Below, in pieces: positions 1 through 6,743 of a stretch of DNA of 9,461 nt (its first letter is position 1; every line of letters begins with the position of its first letter). The notes below the pieces were generated by a model. The model made no database searches and had not been told where the DNA came from. It worked only from the letters and a program-made list of their open reading frames with translations. Origin of the DNA: Alphaproteobacteria bacterium (lineage in GTDB: Bacteria > Pseudomonadota > Alphaproteobacteria > Micropepsales > Micropepsaceae); the NCBI GenBank assembly GCA_026400305.1, contig JAPLPI010000352.1, positions 1 through 9,461 of the forward strand, in the 5' to 3' direction. A program made the translations under genes and the position numbers.

Positions 1-27
1 GGGCCGTTCGAACTGCCGATAGAATGA
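1..27 (+). CDS. Possible 3' end of a convergent plus-strand gene
   Basis: Reading from base 1, the plus strand encodes the short tail GPFELPIE and stops at TGA (25-27), five bases before a symmetrical hairpin terminator. A terminator with T-rich flanks on both sides suggests convergent genes on both strands, and this frame would supply the plus-strand partner. A second frame also closes here (TAG at 20-22), so the frame is uncertain. Eight codons are too few to identify a product. Confidence 0.3.
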   Translation, partial: GPFELPIE

Positions 28-59
28 AAAAGGCGCGGAGATTTCTCTCCGCGCCTTTT
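27..59. terminator. Bidirectional Rho-independent terminator after hppA
   Basis: A perfect 10-bp stem (GGCGCGGAGA at 32-41 with TCTCCGCGCC at 46-55) closes a 4-base loop. It is flanked by AAAAA on the left (27-31) and TTTT on the right (56-59). Read on the minus strand the stem is followed by TTTTT, about 20 bases past the hppA stop. Read on the plus strand it is followed by TTTTCTTT, so it can end transcription in both directions. Confidence 0.9.
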
Positions 60-76
60 CTTTGACTTCGATCAGA

Positions 77-655
77 TCAACCCATGTGGGCCAGGACGGC
101 CAACAGCAGCAGCGCCACGATGTTGGTGATCTTGATCATCGGATTGACGGCGGGCCCTGCGGTATCCTTGTAGGGATCGCCGACCGTGTCGCCGGTCACT
201 GCGGCCTTGTGGGCTTCACTACCCTTACCGCCGTGATGGCCGTCCTCGATGTACTTCTTGGCATTGTCCCAGGCGCCGCCGCCCGAGGTCATGGAGACCG
301 CCACGAACAGGCCGGTGACGATCACGCCCATCAGCATGGCGCCGAGGGCGTTGAAGGCCTGGGTCTTGCCCGCGATCCAGTTCACCAAAACGAACAGGAC
401 GATGGGCGAAAATACCGGCAGCATCGACGGGATCACCATTTCCTTGATGGCTGCCTTTGTCAGCAGGTCCACGGCGCGGGCATAGTTGGGCTTCTGGGTG
501 CCCTGCATGATGCCCGGCATTTCGCGGAACTGCTTGCGCACTTCCTCGACCACCGCCCCGGCCGCGCGGCCCACCGCCGTCATTGCCATGCCGCAGAACG
601 AATAGGGCAGCAATCCGCCAATCAACAGACCCACCACGACCCAGGGATCGGACAA
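77..655 (-). CDS. hppA: HppA C-terminal fragment (about 192 aa)
   Basis: This frame encodes the last part of the pyrophosphatase: [14 protein letters not shown], then [15 protein letters not shown], then the Lys/Asp-rich pyrophosphate-binding signature near the C terminus and a final hydrophobic helix ending LAHMG. The first possible start is TTG at 655. No family start lies here, and family-like sequence ([11 protein letters not shown]) extends in frame further upstream to about 688. This is therefore the continuation of the gene above after a frameshift, not an independent gene. Confidence 0.75.
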   Translation of the reverse strand: MSDPWVVVGLLIGGLLPYSFCGMAMTAVGRAAGAVVEEVRKQFREMPGIMQGTQKPNYARAVDLLTKAAIKEMVIPSMLPVFSPIVLFVLVNWIAGKTQAFNALGAMLMGVIVTGLFVAVSMTSGGGAWDNAKKYIEDGHHGGKGSEAHKAAVTGDTVGDPYKDTAGPAVNPMIKITNIVALLLLAVLAHMG

Positions 656-2067
656 GCTGAAAGTCGGCAGCTCAAGGCCGGCAAAGAAGCATCGGTGGTT
701 TTGCGGACATCGCCCTCAAGACCGGCCATTTCGGCAATGCCGCCGGCATTGTCGGTAACCGGACCGAAGGCATCCAGCGCCACTACCATGCCCGCCAGCG
801 ACAGCATCGTCGACACCGCGATGGCGATGCCAAACAGGCCCGCCAGCATATAGGTGGTGATGATGCCGGCGCAGATCACCAGCGCCACCGGCGCGGTGGA
901 TTCCATCGAGATCGCCAGGCCCTGGATCACATTGGTGCCGTGACCGGTGACCGACGACTTAGCAATGGACTGCACCGGGCGGAAGTTGGTGCCGGTATAA
1001 TATTCGGTGATGACGATCAGCGCGCCGGTGACGGCCAGGCCGACCACGCCGCACCAGAACAGCGTCATGCCGCTATAGTCCATGCCGCCCGAGTTGATCG
1101 CCGTGTCCATGCCGATCAGCTTGTCGGTGAGCGGCCACAGACCGATCAGCGACAGCACCACGGTGGCGATCACGCCCTTGTACAGCGCGCCCATGATGTT
1201 CTTGGAAGCGCCCAAGCGCACGAAGAAAGTGCCAATGATCGAGGTGATGATGCTCATAGCCGCGATAGCCAGCGGATAGATCATCAGCTGGGCCTTGATG
1301 TCGCCCGAGAAATAGATCGAGGCCAGCACCATGGTGGCGACGGTGGTCACCGCGAAGGTTTCGAACAGGTCGGCCGCCATGCCGGCGCAGTCGCCGACAT
1401 TGTCGCCCACATTGTCGGCGATGGTGGCTGGATTGCGGGGGTCGTCTTCAGGAATTCCGGCTTCGACCTTGCCCACCATATCGCCGCCAACGTCGGCGCC
1501 CTTGGTGAAGATGCCGCCACCAAGGCGCGCGAAGATGGAGATCAGCGAGGCACCGAAGCCCAGGCCCACAAGGCTGTCAACGATAATTCGGCTCTGCTCG
1601 GTGTTTTCCAGGCTCAAGCCAAGCCCCATCGTCAGGAAGGCATAGTAGCCGGCGACGGCCAGCAGCCCCAGGCCCACCACCAGCATGCCGGTGACGGCGC
1701 CGGAGCGAAACGCCACCGACAGGCCGGCGGCCAGGCCGGAGCGCGAGGCTTCGGCGGTGCGCACATTGGCGCGCACCGAGACATACATGCCAATATAACC
1801 GGCGGCGCCCGACATGGCCGCGCCGATCAGGAAGCCGATGGCCACCTGCCAGTCCAGCACGAAGAAGGCTAGCGCGAAGATCACCACGCCGACCGCGGCG
1901 ATGGTGGTGTACTGGCGATTGAGATAAGCGGCCGCGCCTTCCTGAATGGCGGCGGCGATTTCTTGCATCCGGGCATTGCCCGCCGACAGGCTAAGGACCG
2001 ACTTAATGGTCCAAAGGCCATACAGGAGCGCAAGCACACCGCAGGCCAATACGATTTCTAATTCCAT
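622..2067 (-). CDS. hppA: HppA N-terminal fragment (481 aa)
   Basis: This is the open frame carrying the first two thirds of the pyrophosphatase. It has many hydrophobic membrane helices and the cytosolic pyrophosphate/Mg motifs rich in Asp. Residues up to about 460 (ending VRKTTDA) match the family. The last 20 or so residues, through SWWVC, are out-of-frame readthrough after the junction. On its own it lacks the C-terminal helices and the second half of the active site, so it should not be active. An in-frame start 27 codons further upstream is possible, but the ATG at 2067 begins the family-like hydrophobic N terminus. Confidence 0.75.
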   Translation of the reverse strand: MELEIVLACGVLALLYGLWTIKSVLSLSAGNARMQEIAAAIQEGAAAYLNRQYTTIAAVGVVIFALAFFVLDWQVAIGFLIGAAMSGAAGYIGMYVSVRANVRTAEASRSGLAAGLSVAFRSGAVTGMLVVGLGLLAVAGYYAFLTMGLGLSLENTEQSRIIVDSLVGLGFGASLISIFARLGGGIFTKGADVGGDMVGKVEAGIPEDDPRNPATIADNVGDNVGDCAGMAADLFETFAVTTVATMVLASIYFSGDIKAQLMIYPLAIAAMSIITSIIGTFFVRLGASKNIMGALYKGVIATVVLSLIGLWPLTDKLIGMDTAINSGGMDYSGMTLFWCGVVGLAVTGALIVITEYYTGTNFRPVQSIAKSSVTGHGTNVIQGLAISMESTAPVALVICAGIITTYMLAGLFGIAIAVSTMLSLAGMVVALDAFGPVTDNAGGIAEMAGLEGDVRKTTDASLPALSCRLSACPIPGSWWVC

Positions 2068-2161
2068 GTCGTCCCCCAGAGGTTGTTTTGTTTGGGTCGG
2101 AGAGAGCACCCACTCGGAAGAGGAGGAAGGGCTCGCGCCGATCCCCATGGCCGGTGCCTCG

Positions 2162-2189
2162 GCTGTACAAGCCCGACTCGCCGCTTCAA
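2162..2189 (-). promoter_or_regulatory. Weak candidate promoter in the 189-bp region before hppA
   Basis: The gap 2068-2256 holds no gene. On the minus strand TTGAAG (2189-2184) and TACAGC (2167-2162) are 16 bp apart, about 95 bp before the hppA ATG, and could be -35 and -10 boxes. The -10 match is poor. The same gap contains a weak hairpin, AGCCGC/GCGGCT (2211-2216 with 2236-2241) with only a short T run after it on the minus strand. This might partly terminate the upstream gene. Confidence 0.22.
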
Positions 2190-2256
2190 GGGCGCGCGAA
2201 GACTGCCAAAAGCCGCATTATGAGGCAACCAGAAAGCGGCTCGCTGCAGTGCGATA

Positions 2257-2790
2257 TCAGGGTTCGCAGCGCGATTTTATTGGGTTCTTGTGCTCGTCCA
2301 GGGCCGGCTGGTCCACCGGGGCGGTGCGCGCCTGGGACTGGACGGTGTGCAGTTCGGCGATCTGGACCGTGCAGACGGTGATCAGTTTGACCTTGCCGGT
2401 GCCGATCACCTTGCGGGCATCGGCCAACATGCGCGATTCCAACCTGGGCACACCCACGCTTGCCGGGTCCTCCGCGGTGGTGACGGCAGTGCCGTTCACG
2501 TCACACACCATCACGTCCTGGATGAAGGGAAGCTTGTCGCGCACAGCCAGCGCGAAGCTTTCGGAAGTCTCGGTGAGACGGGTGGAGATGTAGGCGTAAC
2601 CGGTCAGCTTGCCGTCGGCATTGGTCAGCGGCGCCATCAGGAATGGCATGTCGACATTGGTTCCGGGCTTGCCCTTCTTGGGCTCGCCGCCGTCCTTCTT
2701 GGCTTCGCCATGCTCAGCTTTCTCTTCGGCCGCGAGGGTCGGAATGGTCAGGGCAGCAAGTAGAAATGCCAAAATCTGGATTTTCCACAT
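2257..2790 (-). CDS. Small predicted secreted protein of unknown function (177 aa)
   Basis: I do not recognise a characterised family. Residues 1-21 form a Sec-type signal peptide (MWKIQILAFLLAALTIP, then TLA before AEE). Residues 22-43 are a highly charged Lys/Glu/Gly linker. Residues 46-150 look like one compact domain with alternating hydrophobic strands (MPFLMAPL, GKLTGYAYIST, KLITVCTVQIAEL). The tail is polar. There are three Cys residues (95, 140, 175). The ATG at 2790 is chosen because it begins the signal peptide and has AGGG seven bases upstream; a longer in-frame opening into thiL has no such features. It starts 34 bp after the thiL stop and is probably cotranscribed with thiL. The layout faintly recalls small periplasmic or membrane-anchored accessory proteins such as FliL, but that is not a claim of homology. 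Confidence 0.7.
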   Translation of the reverse strand: MWKIQILAFLLAALTIPTLAAEEKAEHGEAKKDGGEPKKGKPGTNVDMPFLMAPLTNADGKLTGYAYISTRLTETSESFALAVRDKLPFIQDVMVCDVNGTAVTTAEDPASVGVPRLESRMLADARKVIGTGKVKLITVCTVQIAELHTVQSQARTAPVDQPALDEHKNPIKSRCEP

Positions 2791-2824
2791 AGGAAGACCC
2801 TGACAAAACAGGGTTAGCGAACGG

Positions 2825-3748
2825 TTAAAAGTGCCGATAGCCGGCCTTCGGCAAGGCGACCTCTGCGCCACCCAAGGTCAGGCTGACGCCCTCGCCTTTT
2901 TCGACGCGGCCGATTTGCACAAAGGGTCCGGCTAGACCCGGCGGCGCGGTAAAGGCGATCTGGTAGTCATCGCCCGCCGTCACGGCGCGCGATAACGCAG
3001 CGTCTTTCCATAGCGCACGCAGGGGTGGCGACAGCGGCACTTTTTCGCCGTCCACCAGGATGCGCACACCGGACACGGACGCGATGTGGCCCAGGTCTGC
3101 AATCAAGCCGTCAGAAACGTCGACACTGGCATGGGCGACGCCTCGCAGCTTTTCCGCGAAGGCGACAGGCGGCTGGGGCACACGGTAGCACGCGATCAGG
3201 GCATCGCGGTCGGCATCGGACAGGCTGTGCTTCTCACGTTTGAAGATGGCCAGACCTCCCCCGGAATCCCCGATGGTGCCAGTGACGTAAACGGCGTCGC
3301 CAACCTGTGCGCCATCGCGCCGGATCATCTTGCCCTGCGGCACGAAACCAAACGCGGTCACGGAGATGGAGAGCGGGCCGTCGGTCGCGCCAGTGTCGCC
3401 GCCCAGCAGCGAAATGCCATATTCCTTCTGGTCCATCGCCAGCCCATTGGCGAAACCGGCCAGCCAGTCCGGCGCGATTGTGTGCGGCAAGGACAGGTTC
3501 AACAGATAGTGTGCCGGGCCTGCGCCCTTGGCCGCCAGATCCGACAGGTTCACGCGCAACGCCTTGCGGGCGATATCGGCGGAAGGATCGAAGGAAAAAA
3601 AATCCACACCCTCGGTCACCGTGTCGGTGGTGATGACTAGGTCCTGGCCGATGCGCGCCGGCAGCAACGCGGCGTCATCCTTCAGGCCGAAGGCGCCCTC
3701 ACCCGCCAGTGGCGCGAAATAAGTCGCGATAATCCCAAACTCATCCAT
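2825..3748 (-). CDS. thiL: Thiamine-monophosphate kinase
   Basis: ThiL is a cytosolic enzyme that phosphorylates thiamine monophosphate with ATP to give thiamine diphosphate. The 307-residue protein shows the family motifs in order: an N-terminal GAFGLKDDAALL (Asp pair for Mg/ATP), TTDTVTEGVDFF, ARKALRVNLSDLAAKGA, LLGGDTG, SVDVSDGL and AGDDYQ. Most family members have His where this protein has Asp in GVDFF. The start at 3748 (MDEFGI) fits the family N terminus and has GAGGG just upstream. An ATG at 3760 would add four residues but touches the preceding terminator. In many alphaproteobacteria thiL directly follows nusB; here two unrelated genes and a terminator separate them, so thiL needs its own promoter or readthrough. 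A T8 run on the coding strand (3595-3602) lies within the GVDFF region. Confidence 0.93.
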   Translation of the reverse strand: MDEFGIIATYFAPLAGEGAFGLKDDAALLPARIGQDLVITTDTVTEGVDFFSFDPSADIARKALRVNLSDLAAKGAGPAHYLLNLSLPHTIAPDWLAGFANGLAMDQKEYGISLLGGDTGATDGPLSISVTAFGFVPQGKMIRRDGAQVGDAVYVTGTIGDSGGGLAIFKREKHSLSDADRDALIACYRVPQPPVAFAEKLRGVAHASVDVSDGLIADLGHIASVSGVRILVDGEKVPLSPPLRALWKDAALSRAVTAGDDYQIAFTAPPGLAGPFVQIGRVEKGEGVSLTLGGAEVALPKAGYRHF

Positions 3749-3760
3749 ATCCCTCAGCAT

Positions 3761-3796
3761 AAAGAAAAACGGCGGCGCCGTAAGGCGCCGCCGTTA
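3761..3796 (-). terminator. Rho-independent terminator after the cupin gene
   Basis: A perfect 12-bp stem (AACGGCGGCGCC at 3768-3779 with GGCGCCGCCGTT at 3784-3795) encloses a 4-base loop. On the minus strand it is followed by TTTCTTT. It lies about 20 bases past the cupin stop and ends only about 12-20 bases before the thiL start. It therefore separates the aldolase/cupin pair from thiL. Confidence 0.88.
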
Positions 3797-3817
3797 ATCT
3801 TTACGAAAGACCGGAGG

Positions 3818-4777
3818 TTAGTCGCCGGTCGCTTCAAAGTTGTGCAGGATCGGGGGACGCGGGTTGAACGGCACGCGGGTGGACCAAGGGGCGCTCGGAT
3901 CGTTGCCCGCACGGTGCCAGCGGCCCTGGGCGGCGCTCATCACATCACCCGGATCGGTGACGAAATACTTCTCGCCTTCGACCTTCATGCCAATATGACC
4001 TTCCATGATGAACCAGAATTCGGTCCAGCCGACATGGAAGTGACCCTTGTTGGTATCCGGCGGAACCGGAGCGCCCTTGCCGCGCAGGATGTTGGACGTG
4101 AAGTGGTCATCCCACACGAACTTGCTGCCATAGGCCTTATCCGTGCCGTTGAACTCCTTCATGTAGTCCACATAGATCGGATTGGATTCCTTTTCCTTGG
4201 CCGGGCCGGTCAGGTTGGTGACCTTAGTATAGGTCATGCCCTTGACGGGATCTGGGGACTCGCTGGCCGGATAAAGCGGAACCGAGCCGACCTGACGCAC
4301 TTCAAAGCGCAGGGCCGGGGTCGAGCCGACATTTTCCAGGGTGAAGAGGTGGCGGAAGGGCACGTTAACGAAGAAGCCCTTGGTGGCGACGAAAGGCTCA
4401 TAACCGTCAATCGAGACCTTGATCGAACCGTCCCAGACGATGAACACCAGACGGTCGTCCGGATACATCTTCTGCTTGGTCTTCTTGCCGGCGCCAAGCG
4501 AGATGTAATCGCCTTCCTGGTCCTTGTTGCGGATGATGGGCTGCACCCAGTCGCCCTGGCCCTTATGCGAGGCCAGGATTTCCGACAGCTTCCAGTGAGG
4601 CTTATTCGGCGCGGTATAGGGCGTCGGCGTGGTCGGCTTGGGCGACCAAAAGACCATACCCTTGGCGAAATTGGTCGTCGGCATGTCTTCCTTGCCGAGG
4701 AACTGCGCGGAGGCCGGCAGCGAAAGCACCGCCGCGGCGGTGGCCGTCAGCAGGATATTGCGGATAGTCTTCTTCAT
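3818..4777 (-). CDS. Exported bicupin protein
   Basis: This 319-residue protein has a Sec signal peptide (MKKTIRNILL, a hydrophobic Ala/Leu core, PASAQF near residue 21-26), so it should act in the periplasm or outside. The N-terminal cupin-like barrel (about 100-165) lacks the paired metal histidines. The C-terminal cupin (about 240-300) has the full first motif: H246, H248, E253 and G260 with canonical spacing. It also has the second motif with H288 and N292, where the usual Pro is Ala. A mononuclear metal site is therefore likely. Cupins include dioxygenases, isomerases, decarboxylases and binding proteins, and the sequence does not say which. The ATG at 4777 has GGGAG six bases upstream. 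It follows the aldolase gene by 184 bp on the same strand; a shared substrate is inferred from adjacency and export signals only. Confidence 0.85.
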   Translation of the reverse strand: MKKTIRNILLTATAAAVLSLPASAQFLGKEDMPTTNFAKGMVFWSPKPTTPTPYTAPNKPHWKLSEILASHKGQGDWVQPIIRNKDQEGDYISLGAGKKTKQKMYPDDRLVFIVWDGSIKVSIDGYEPFVATKGFFVNVPFRHLFTLENVGSTPALRFEVRQVGSVPLYPASESPDPVKGMTYTKVTNLTGPAKEKESNPIYVDYMKEFNGTDKAYGSKFVWDDHFTSNILRGKGAPVPPDTNKGHFHVGWTEFWFIMEGHIGMKVEGEKYFVTDPGDVMSAAQGRWHRAGNDPSAPWSTRVPFNPRPPILHNFEATGD

Positions 4778-4800
4778 TACTCACTCCCGGGGTTGAACAG

Positions 4801-4854
4801 TTACGTCAGCGCCTTTGCGGCGCCAGTCAGGAAGAAGCCGTGCCTTATGGCCAT
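4801..4854 (-). CDS. Possible 17-codon leader ORF upstream of the cupin gene
   Basis: On the minus strand, AGGAG followed by seven bases precedes an ATG at 4854. The frame encodes MAIRHGFFLTGAAKALT and stops at TAA (4801-4803), 23 bp before the cupin start. A small hairpin (GCGCC at 4809-4813 with GGCGC at 4819-4823) lies over its last codons. The ribosome-binding site is better than chance would usually give, but so short a frame can arise randomly. It could be a regulatory leader peptide; no homolog is known to me. Confidence 0.25.
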   Translation of the reverse strand: MAIRHGFFLTGAAKALT

Positions 4855-4931
4855 CAGGCTACTCCTGAGTTTTTTGTAATGACCTGACCTTGCAGGACAT
4901 TCGTTGCAGTCGCAAGACCGCCGCAGGCTTT

Positions 4932-4953
4932 AAAACCCTTCGCAAATGCGAAG
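4932..4953 (-). terminator. Weak candidate terminator after the aldolase gene
   Basis: On the minus strand, nine bases past the aldolase stop, a 6-bp stem (CTTCGC/GCGAAG, 4938-4943 with 4948-4953) with a 4-base loop is followed by GGGTTTT. The stem is short and the T run is only four bases, so it may be leaky. If it works, the cupin gene needs its own promoter in the 184-bp gap. Confidence 0.4.
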
Positions 4954-4961
4954 AGGCGCGC

Positions 4962-6071
4962 CTAGACCGGCATTTTCCTTTTCGTATGTTTGCGGCCCAT
5001 GATCGCGGCCTCTTCATCGCACTCCAGCACCATGGCGCCGTCATCGATCTGGCCGATTACGTAATCCAATTTCTTGGGATCTGTTGTGCCCGCATTAAGG
5101 AACATCACCTTGTTCTTCTTGCACAGCTCCAGAACCCTTTTGCGCACCGCCACCATTTCCGGCATGGCGATAATGTCGGGCGGGGGCGAGCCGTCTTCGG
5201 GCATCACGTCGAGGCCGTAGAGCCAGTAGCTGTGATCGCCGGGTCCCCATTCGGCCATCAACAGGCCGGGCAGCGCCAAGGTGCCTTCGACCTGCTGGTC
5301 GCAATAGATATCCTCGATCTTCACGCCGAAGATCAGCTCGCCCCTCGGATTCAGAGGCCACAGGTCAGCGACGTGATTGTACTTGAACAGGTCCACGCCC
5401 CAGATCTGGGCGGCATACCCCCCGGCGGAGCCGCGCAGGCCGCGCATGGGCAAATCCTTGATGCCCGGCCGCTTGAAGGGATAGCGACAACCCATCTGCA
5501 TGGTCACGGCCACGGCTTTGGTGTCACGAGCATGGCACTGATGGATCCCGTGAATGCCGCAATCCAGAAGCTGGGTCATCATCCAGCTGTTGGCGCGGGC
5601 ATATTGTTCGTCCAAGCCGATGATGCCGGTTTCCACGAACACGGCCGGGGTCCGATGGCCGCTACGGGTGGGACCGCCATCGACCAGACCGCGCATGAAT
5701 TCGCGCAGCTGGCTAAAATCGATCGCGCCATGCTCGAACTCGACATTGATGGCGTCATACCAAGTGCGCGCCATCTTCACGCCTTGGGCATAGGCATCCA
5801 CGCCGGCTCCCAAGCCGGAGCCATTGTAATAGATAGGCTGGCCGTCTTCCCACAGCTCGATCGCCTTATTGATGCGACGGGGCTTGTAGTTCCAGTCCAC
5901 CGTCGCCGGCTGAACATTACTGTTAGCCAGGCCCCGATCACCTGTCGGGATAGGCCGGCCCGCGGGGCCAGCGCGGCGGCCCTGCGCCTGGGCGTCACCG
6001 GTGGCGGCAAGACCGGCCACGGCACCAACGCCGGCGGCCAGGCCAAGAAAATCACGCTTCTTCATGTCCAT
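4962..6071 (-). CDS. Exported HpcH/HpaI aldolase-family protein
   Basis: Characterised members of this family are cytosolic metal-dependent aldolases that split or form 2-keto-4-hydroxy acids around pyruvate. This 369-residue protein is about 100 residues longer. Its N terminus (MKKRDFLGLAAG, hydrophobic core, DAQAQ near residue 30) looks like an export signal, possibly Tat with Lys-Arg instead of Arg-Arg. Family features: RINKAIELWEDGQPIYY near 66, the general-base His region VEFEHG (H114), the CRYPFKRPG region near 195, a metal-ligand Glu in KIED (E253), and GPGDHS (D279). The Arg that normally binds the pyruvate carboxylate, in a PxVRxP-like context, aligns with Phe145 in TPAVFVET. Chemistry may therefore differ from standard aldolases. 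The ATG at 6071 has GGGG nine bases upstream; a second ATG at 6065 is possible. It follows nusB by 180 bp and precedes the exported cupin. The substrate is unknown. Confidence 0.8.
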   Translation of the reverse strand: MDMKKRDFLGLAAGVGAVAGLAATGDAQAQGRRAGPAGRPIPTGDRGLANSNVQPATVDWNYKPRRINKAIELWEDGQPIYYNGSGLGAGVDAYAQGVKMARTWYDAINVEFEHGAIDFSQLREFMRGLVDGGPTRSGHRTPAVFVETGIIGLDEQYARANSWMMTQLLDCGIHGIHQCHARDTKAVAVTMQMGCRYPFKRPGIKDLPMRGLRGSAGGYAAQIWGVDLFKYNHVADLWPLNPRGELIFGVKIEDIYCDQQVEGTLALPGLLMAEWGPGDHSYWLYGLDVMPEDGSPPPDIIAMPEMVAVRKRVLELCKKNKVMFLNAGTTDPKKLDYVIGQIDDGAMVLECDEEAAIMGRKHTKRKMPV

Positions 6072-6233
6072 GGATGATTACCCCGTTCTTGTTGCCGCAA
6101 GACTGGACCTATGCCTTTAGTCCGTACAGGGAAAACTGTTTTGCATCTGCGAGAACAGCGCGCTTTATGGGCCAAAACACGGCGCTGCGCGCTTTCGCCG
6201 CCTGCTGTTTGCGACACTTAGATAAACATTACC

Positions 6234-6266
6234 GAACAGAAATGTTCTGGATCAGAACTCGAGTTC
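6234..6266. repeat. Chain of alternating GAAC/GTTC inverted repeats at the nusB stop codon
   Basis: Four arms alternate: GAAC (6234-6237), GTTC (6244-6247), GAAC (6255-6258) and GTTC (6263-6266). Neighbouring arms form palindromes: GAACA-gaaa-TGTTC, GTTCTG-gat-CAGAAC, and the perfect GAACTCGAGTTC. The chain overlaps the last codons and stop of nusB and starts the 180-bp gap before the aldolase gene. There is no T run, so a terminator is unlikely. It could be an operator or a mutually exclusive RNA fold, or chance. Confidence 0.4.
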
Positions 6267-6743
6267 GCCTTCCGGAACCGGCAGTCCGAACTCCGGCGCG
6301 CGCTTGCGCCTGGCGATAGTATCCAGCGCGGCATTGACGAACCCCGGTTCATCACCACCGAAGAAGGCGCCCGACACGGCGACATATTCGTCGATCACCA
6401 CCTTGGCCGGCACATCGCAACGCGCCACAAATTCGAAGACGCCGCAGCGCAGGATGGCGCGCAGGATGGAATCCACCCGCTCCAGTTTCCATTTCTCGGA
6501 CAGGGCGCCGGCAATGGCGCGGTCGATCTCCACCTGGTGCTTGGGCACGCCATTTACAATGGCATGGAAAAAATCGCCGTCGGGTGGCACCGGCAATTCA
6601 CTGAAGCGATGCTCGGCGAATTCCTGCGCCACTTCCTCGGCGCCGTTACCGGACATTTCCATCTGGTAGAGCGCCTGCACAGCACCCAGGCGGGCGGCAT
6701 GGCGGGCATCGCCCTTGGCTTCGTTGGCCGGGCCGTCATTCAT
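6252..6743 (-). CDS. nusB: Transcription antitermination factor NusB
   Basis: NusB binds BoxA RNA with NusE (ribosomal protein S10) and supports antitermination on rRNA operons. The 163-residue protein is nearly all helical and shows the family N-terminal motif ARLGAVQALYQMEMSG, then a central KWKLERVDSILRAILRCGVFE and the C-terminal VVIDEYVAVSGAFFGGDEPGFVNAALD. The length is normal. The ATG at 6743 is chosen because it overlaps the ribH stop as ATGA, typical of translational coupling; an in-frame GTG upstream would lie inside ribH. The next usual partner, thiL, is displaced by two inserted genes. Confidence 0.95.
   Translation of the reverse strand: MNDGPANEAKGDARHAARLGAVQALYQMEMSGNGAEEVAQEFAEHRFSELPVPPDGDFFHAIVNGVPKHQVEIDRAIAGALSEKWKLERVDSILRAILRCGVFEFVARCDVPAKVVIDEYVAVSGAFFGGDEPGFVNAALDTIARRKRAPEFGLPVPEGELEF

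Larger units (their letters stand above)
77..2067 (-). pseudogene. hppA: Membrane-bound proton-pumping pyrophosphatase, broken by internal deletion and frameshift
   Basis: Family role: HppA is a polytopic inner-membrane enzyme that couples pyrophosphate hydrolysis to H+ export. The first part carries the substrate and Mg-binding signature ([13 protein letters not shown], then [18 protein letters not shown] and [11 protein letters not shown]). The last part carries the C-terminal signature ([30 protein letters not shown]). The two parts lie in different frames. After the conserved VRKTTDA the reading runs, in another frame, straight into [20 protein letters not shown]. The junction is near 688. 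The usual intervening segment (the GNTTKA...GYAIGSA region plus a membrane helix) is absent. The joined parts give about 663 residues, against roughly 700 in the family, so some 35-45 residues are missing and the loss is not a multiple of three. The start ATG at 2067 (MELEIV) is preceded by GGGGGA. It may be a real disrupted gene or an assembly collapse. Confidence 0.85.

Noticed and set aside
62..1872. Long plus-strand open frames opposite hppA (62-853, 940-1872)
   Set aside because: They are His/Gln/Arg-rich antisense shadows of the GC-rich pyrophosphatase gene, with no family motifs and no ribosome-binding sites. The minus strand carries clear HppA signatures.
3595..3602. Frameshift in thiL at the eight-base A/T run
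   Set aside because: The frame stays open and family motifs continue in the same frame on both sides, so the gene is intact as read.
3842..6077. Long plus-strand open frames opposite the cupin and aldolase genes (3842-4879, 4890-6077)
   Set aside because: Low-complexity His/Gly/Arg composition typical of antisense shadows. The minus-strand proteins have signal peptides and recognised domains.
6158..6195. Direct repeat GCGCGCTTT twice in the gap before the aldolase gene
   Set aside because: Nine bases of GC-rich sequence 29 bp apart is easily explained by chance; no target-site or element structure surrounds it.
6234..6266. SOS (LexA) box near the nusB stop
   Set aside because: Alphaproteobacterial LexA sites are direct repeats of GTTC with a 7-base spacer. 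Here the arms alternate as inverted repeats with other spacings. GAACTCGAGTTC resembles the Gram-positive site only in its arms.
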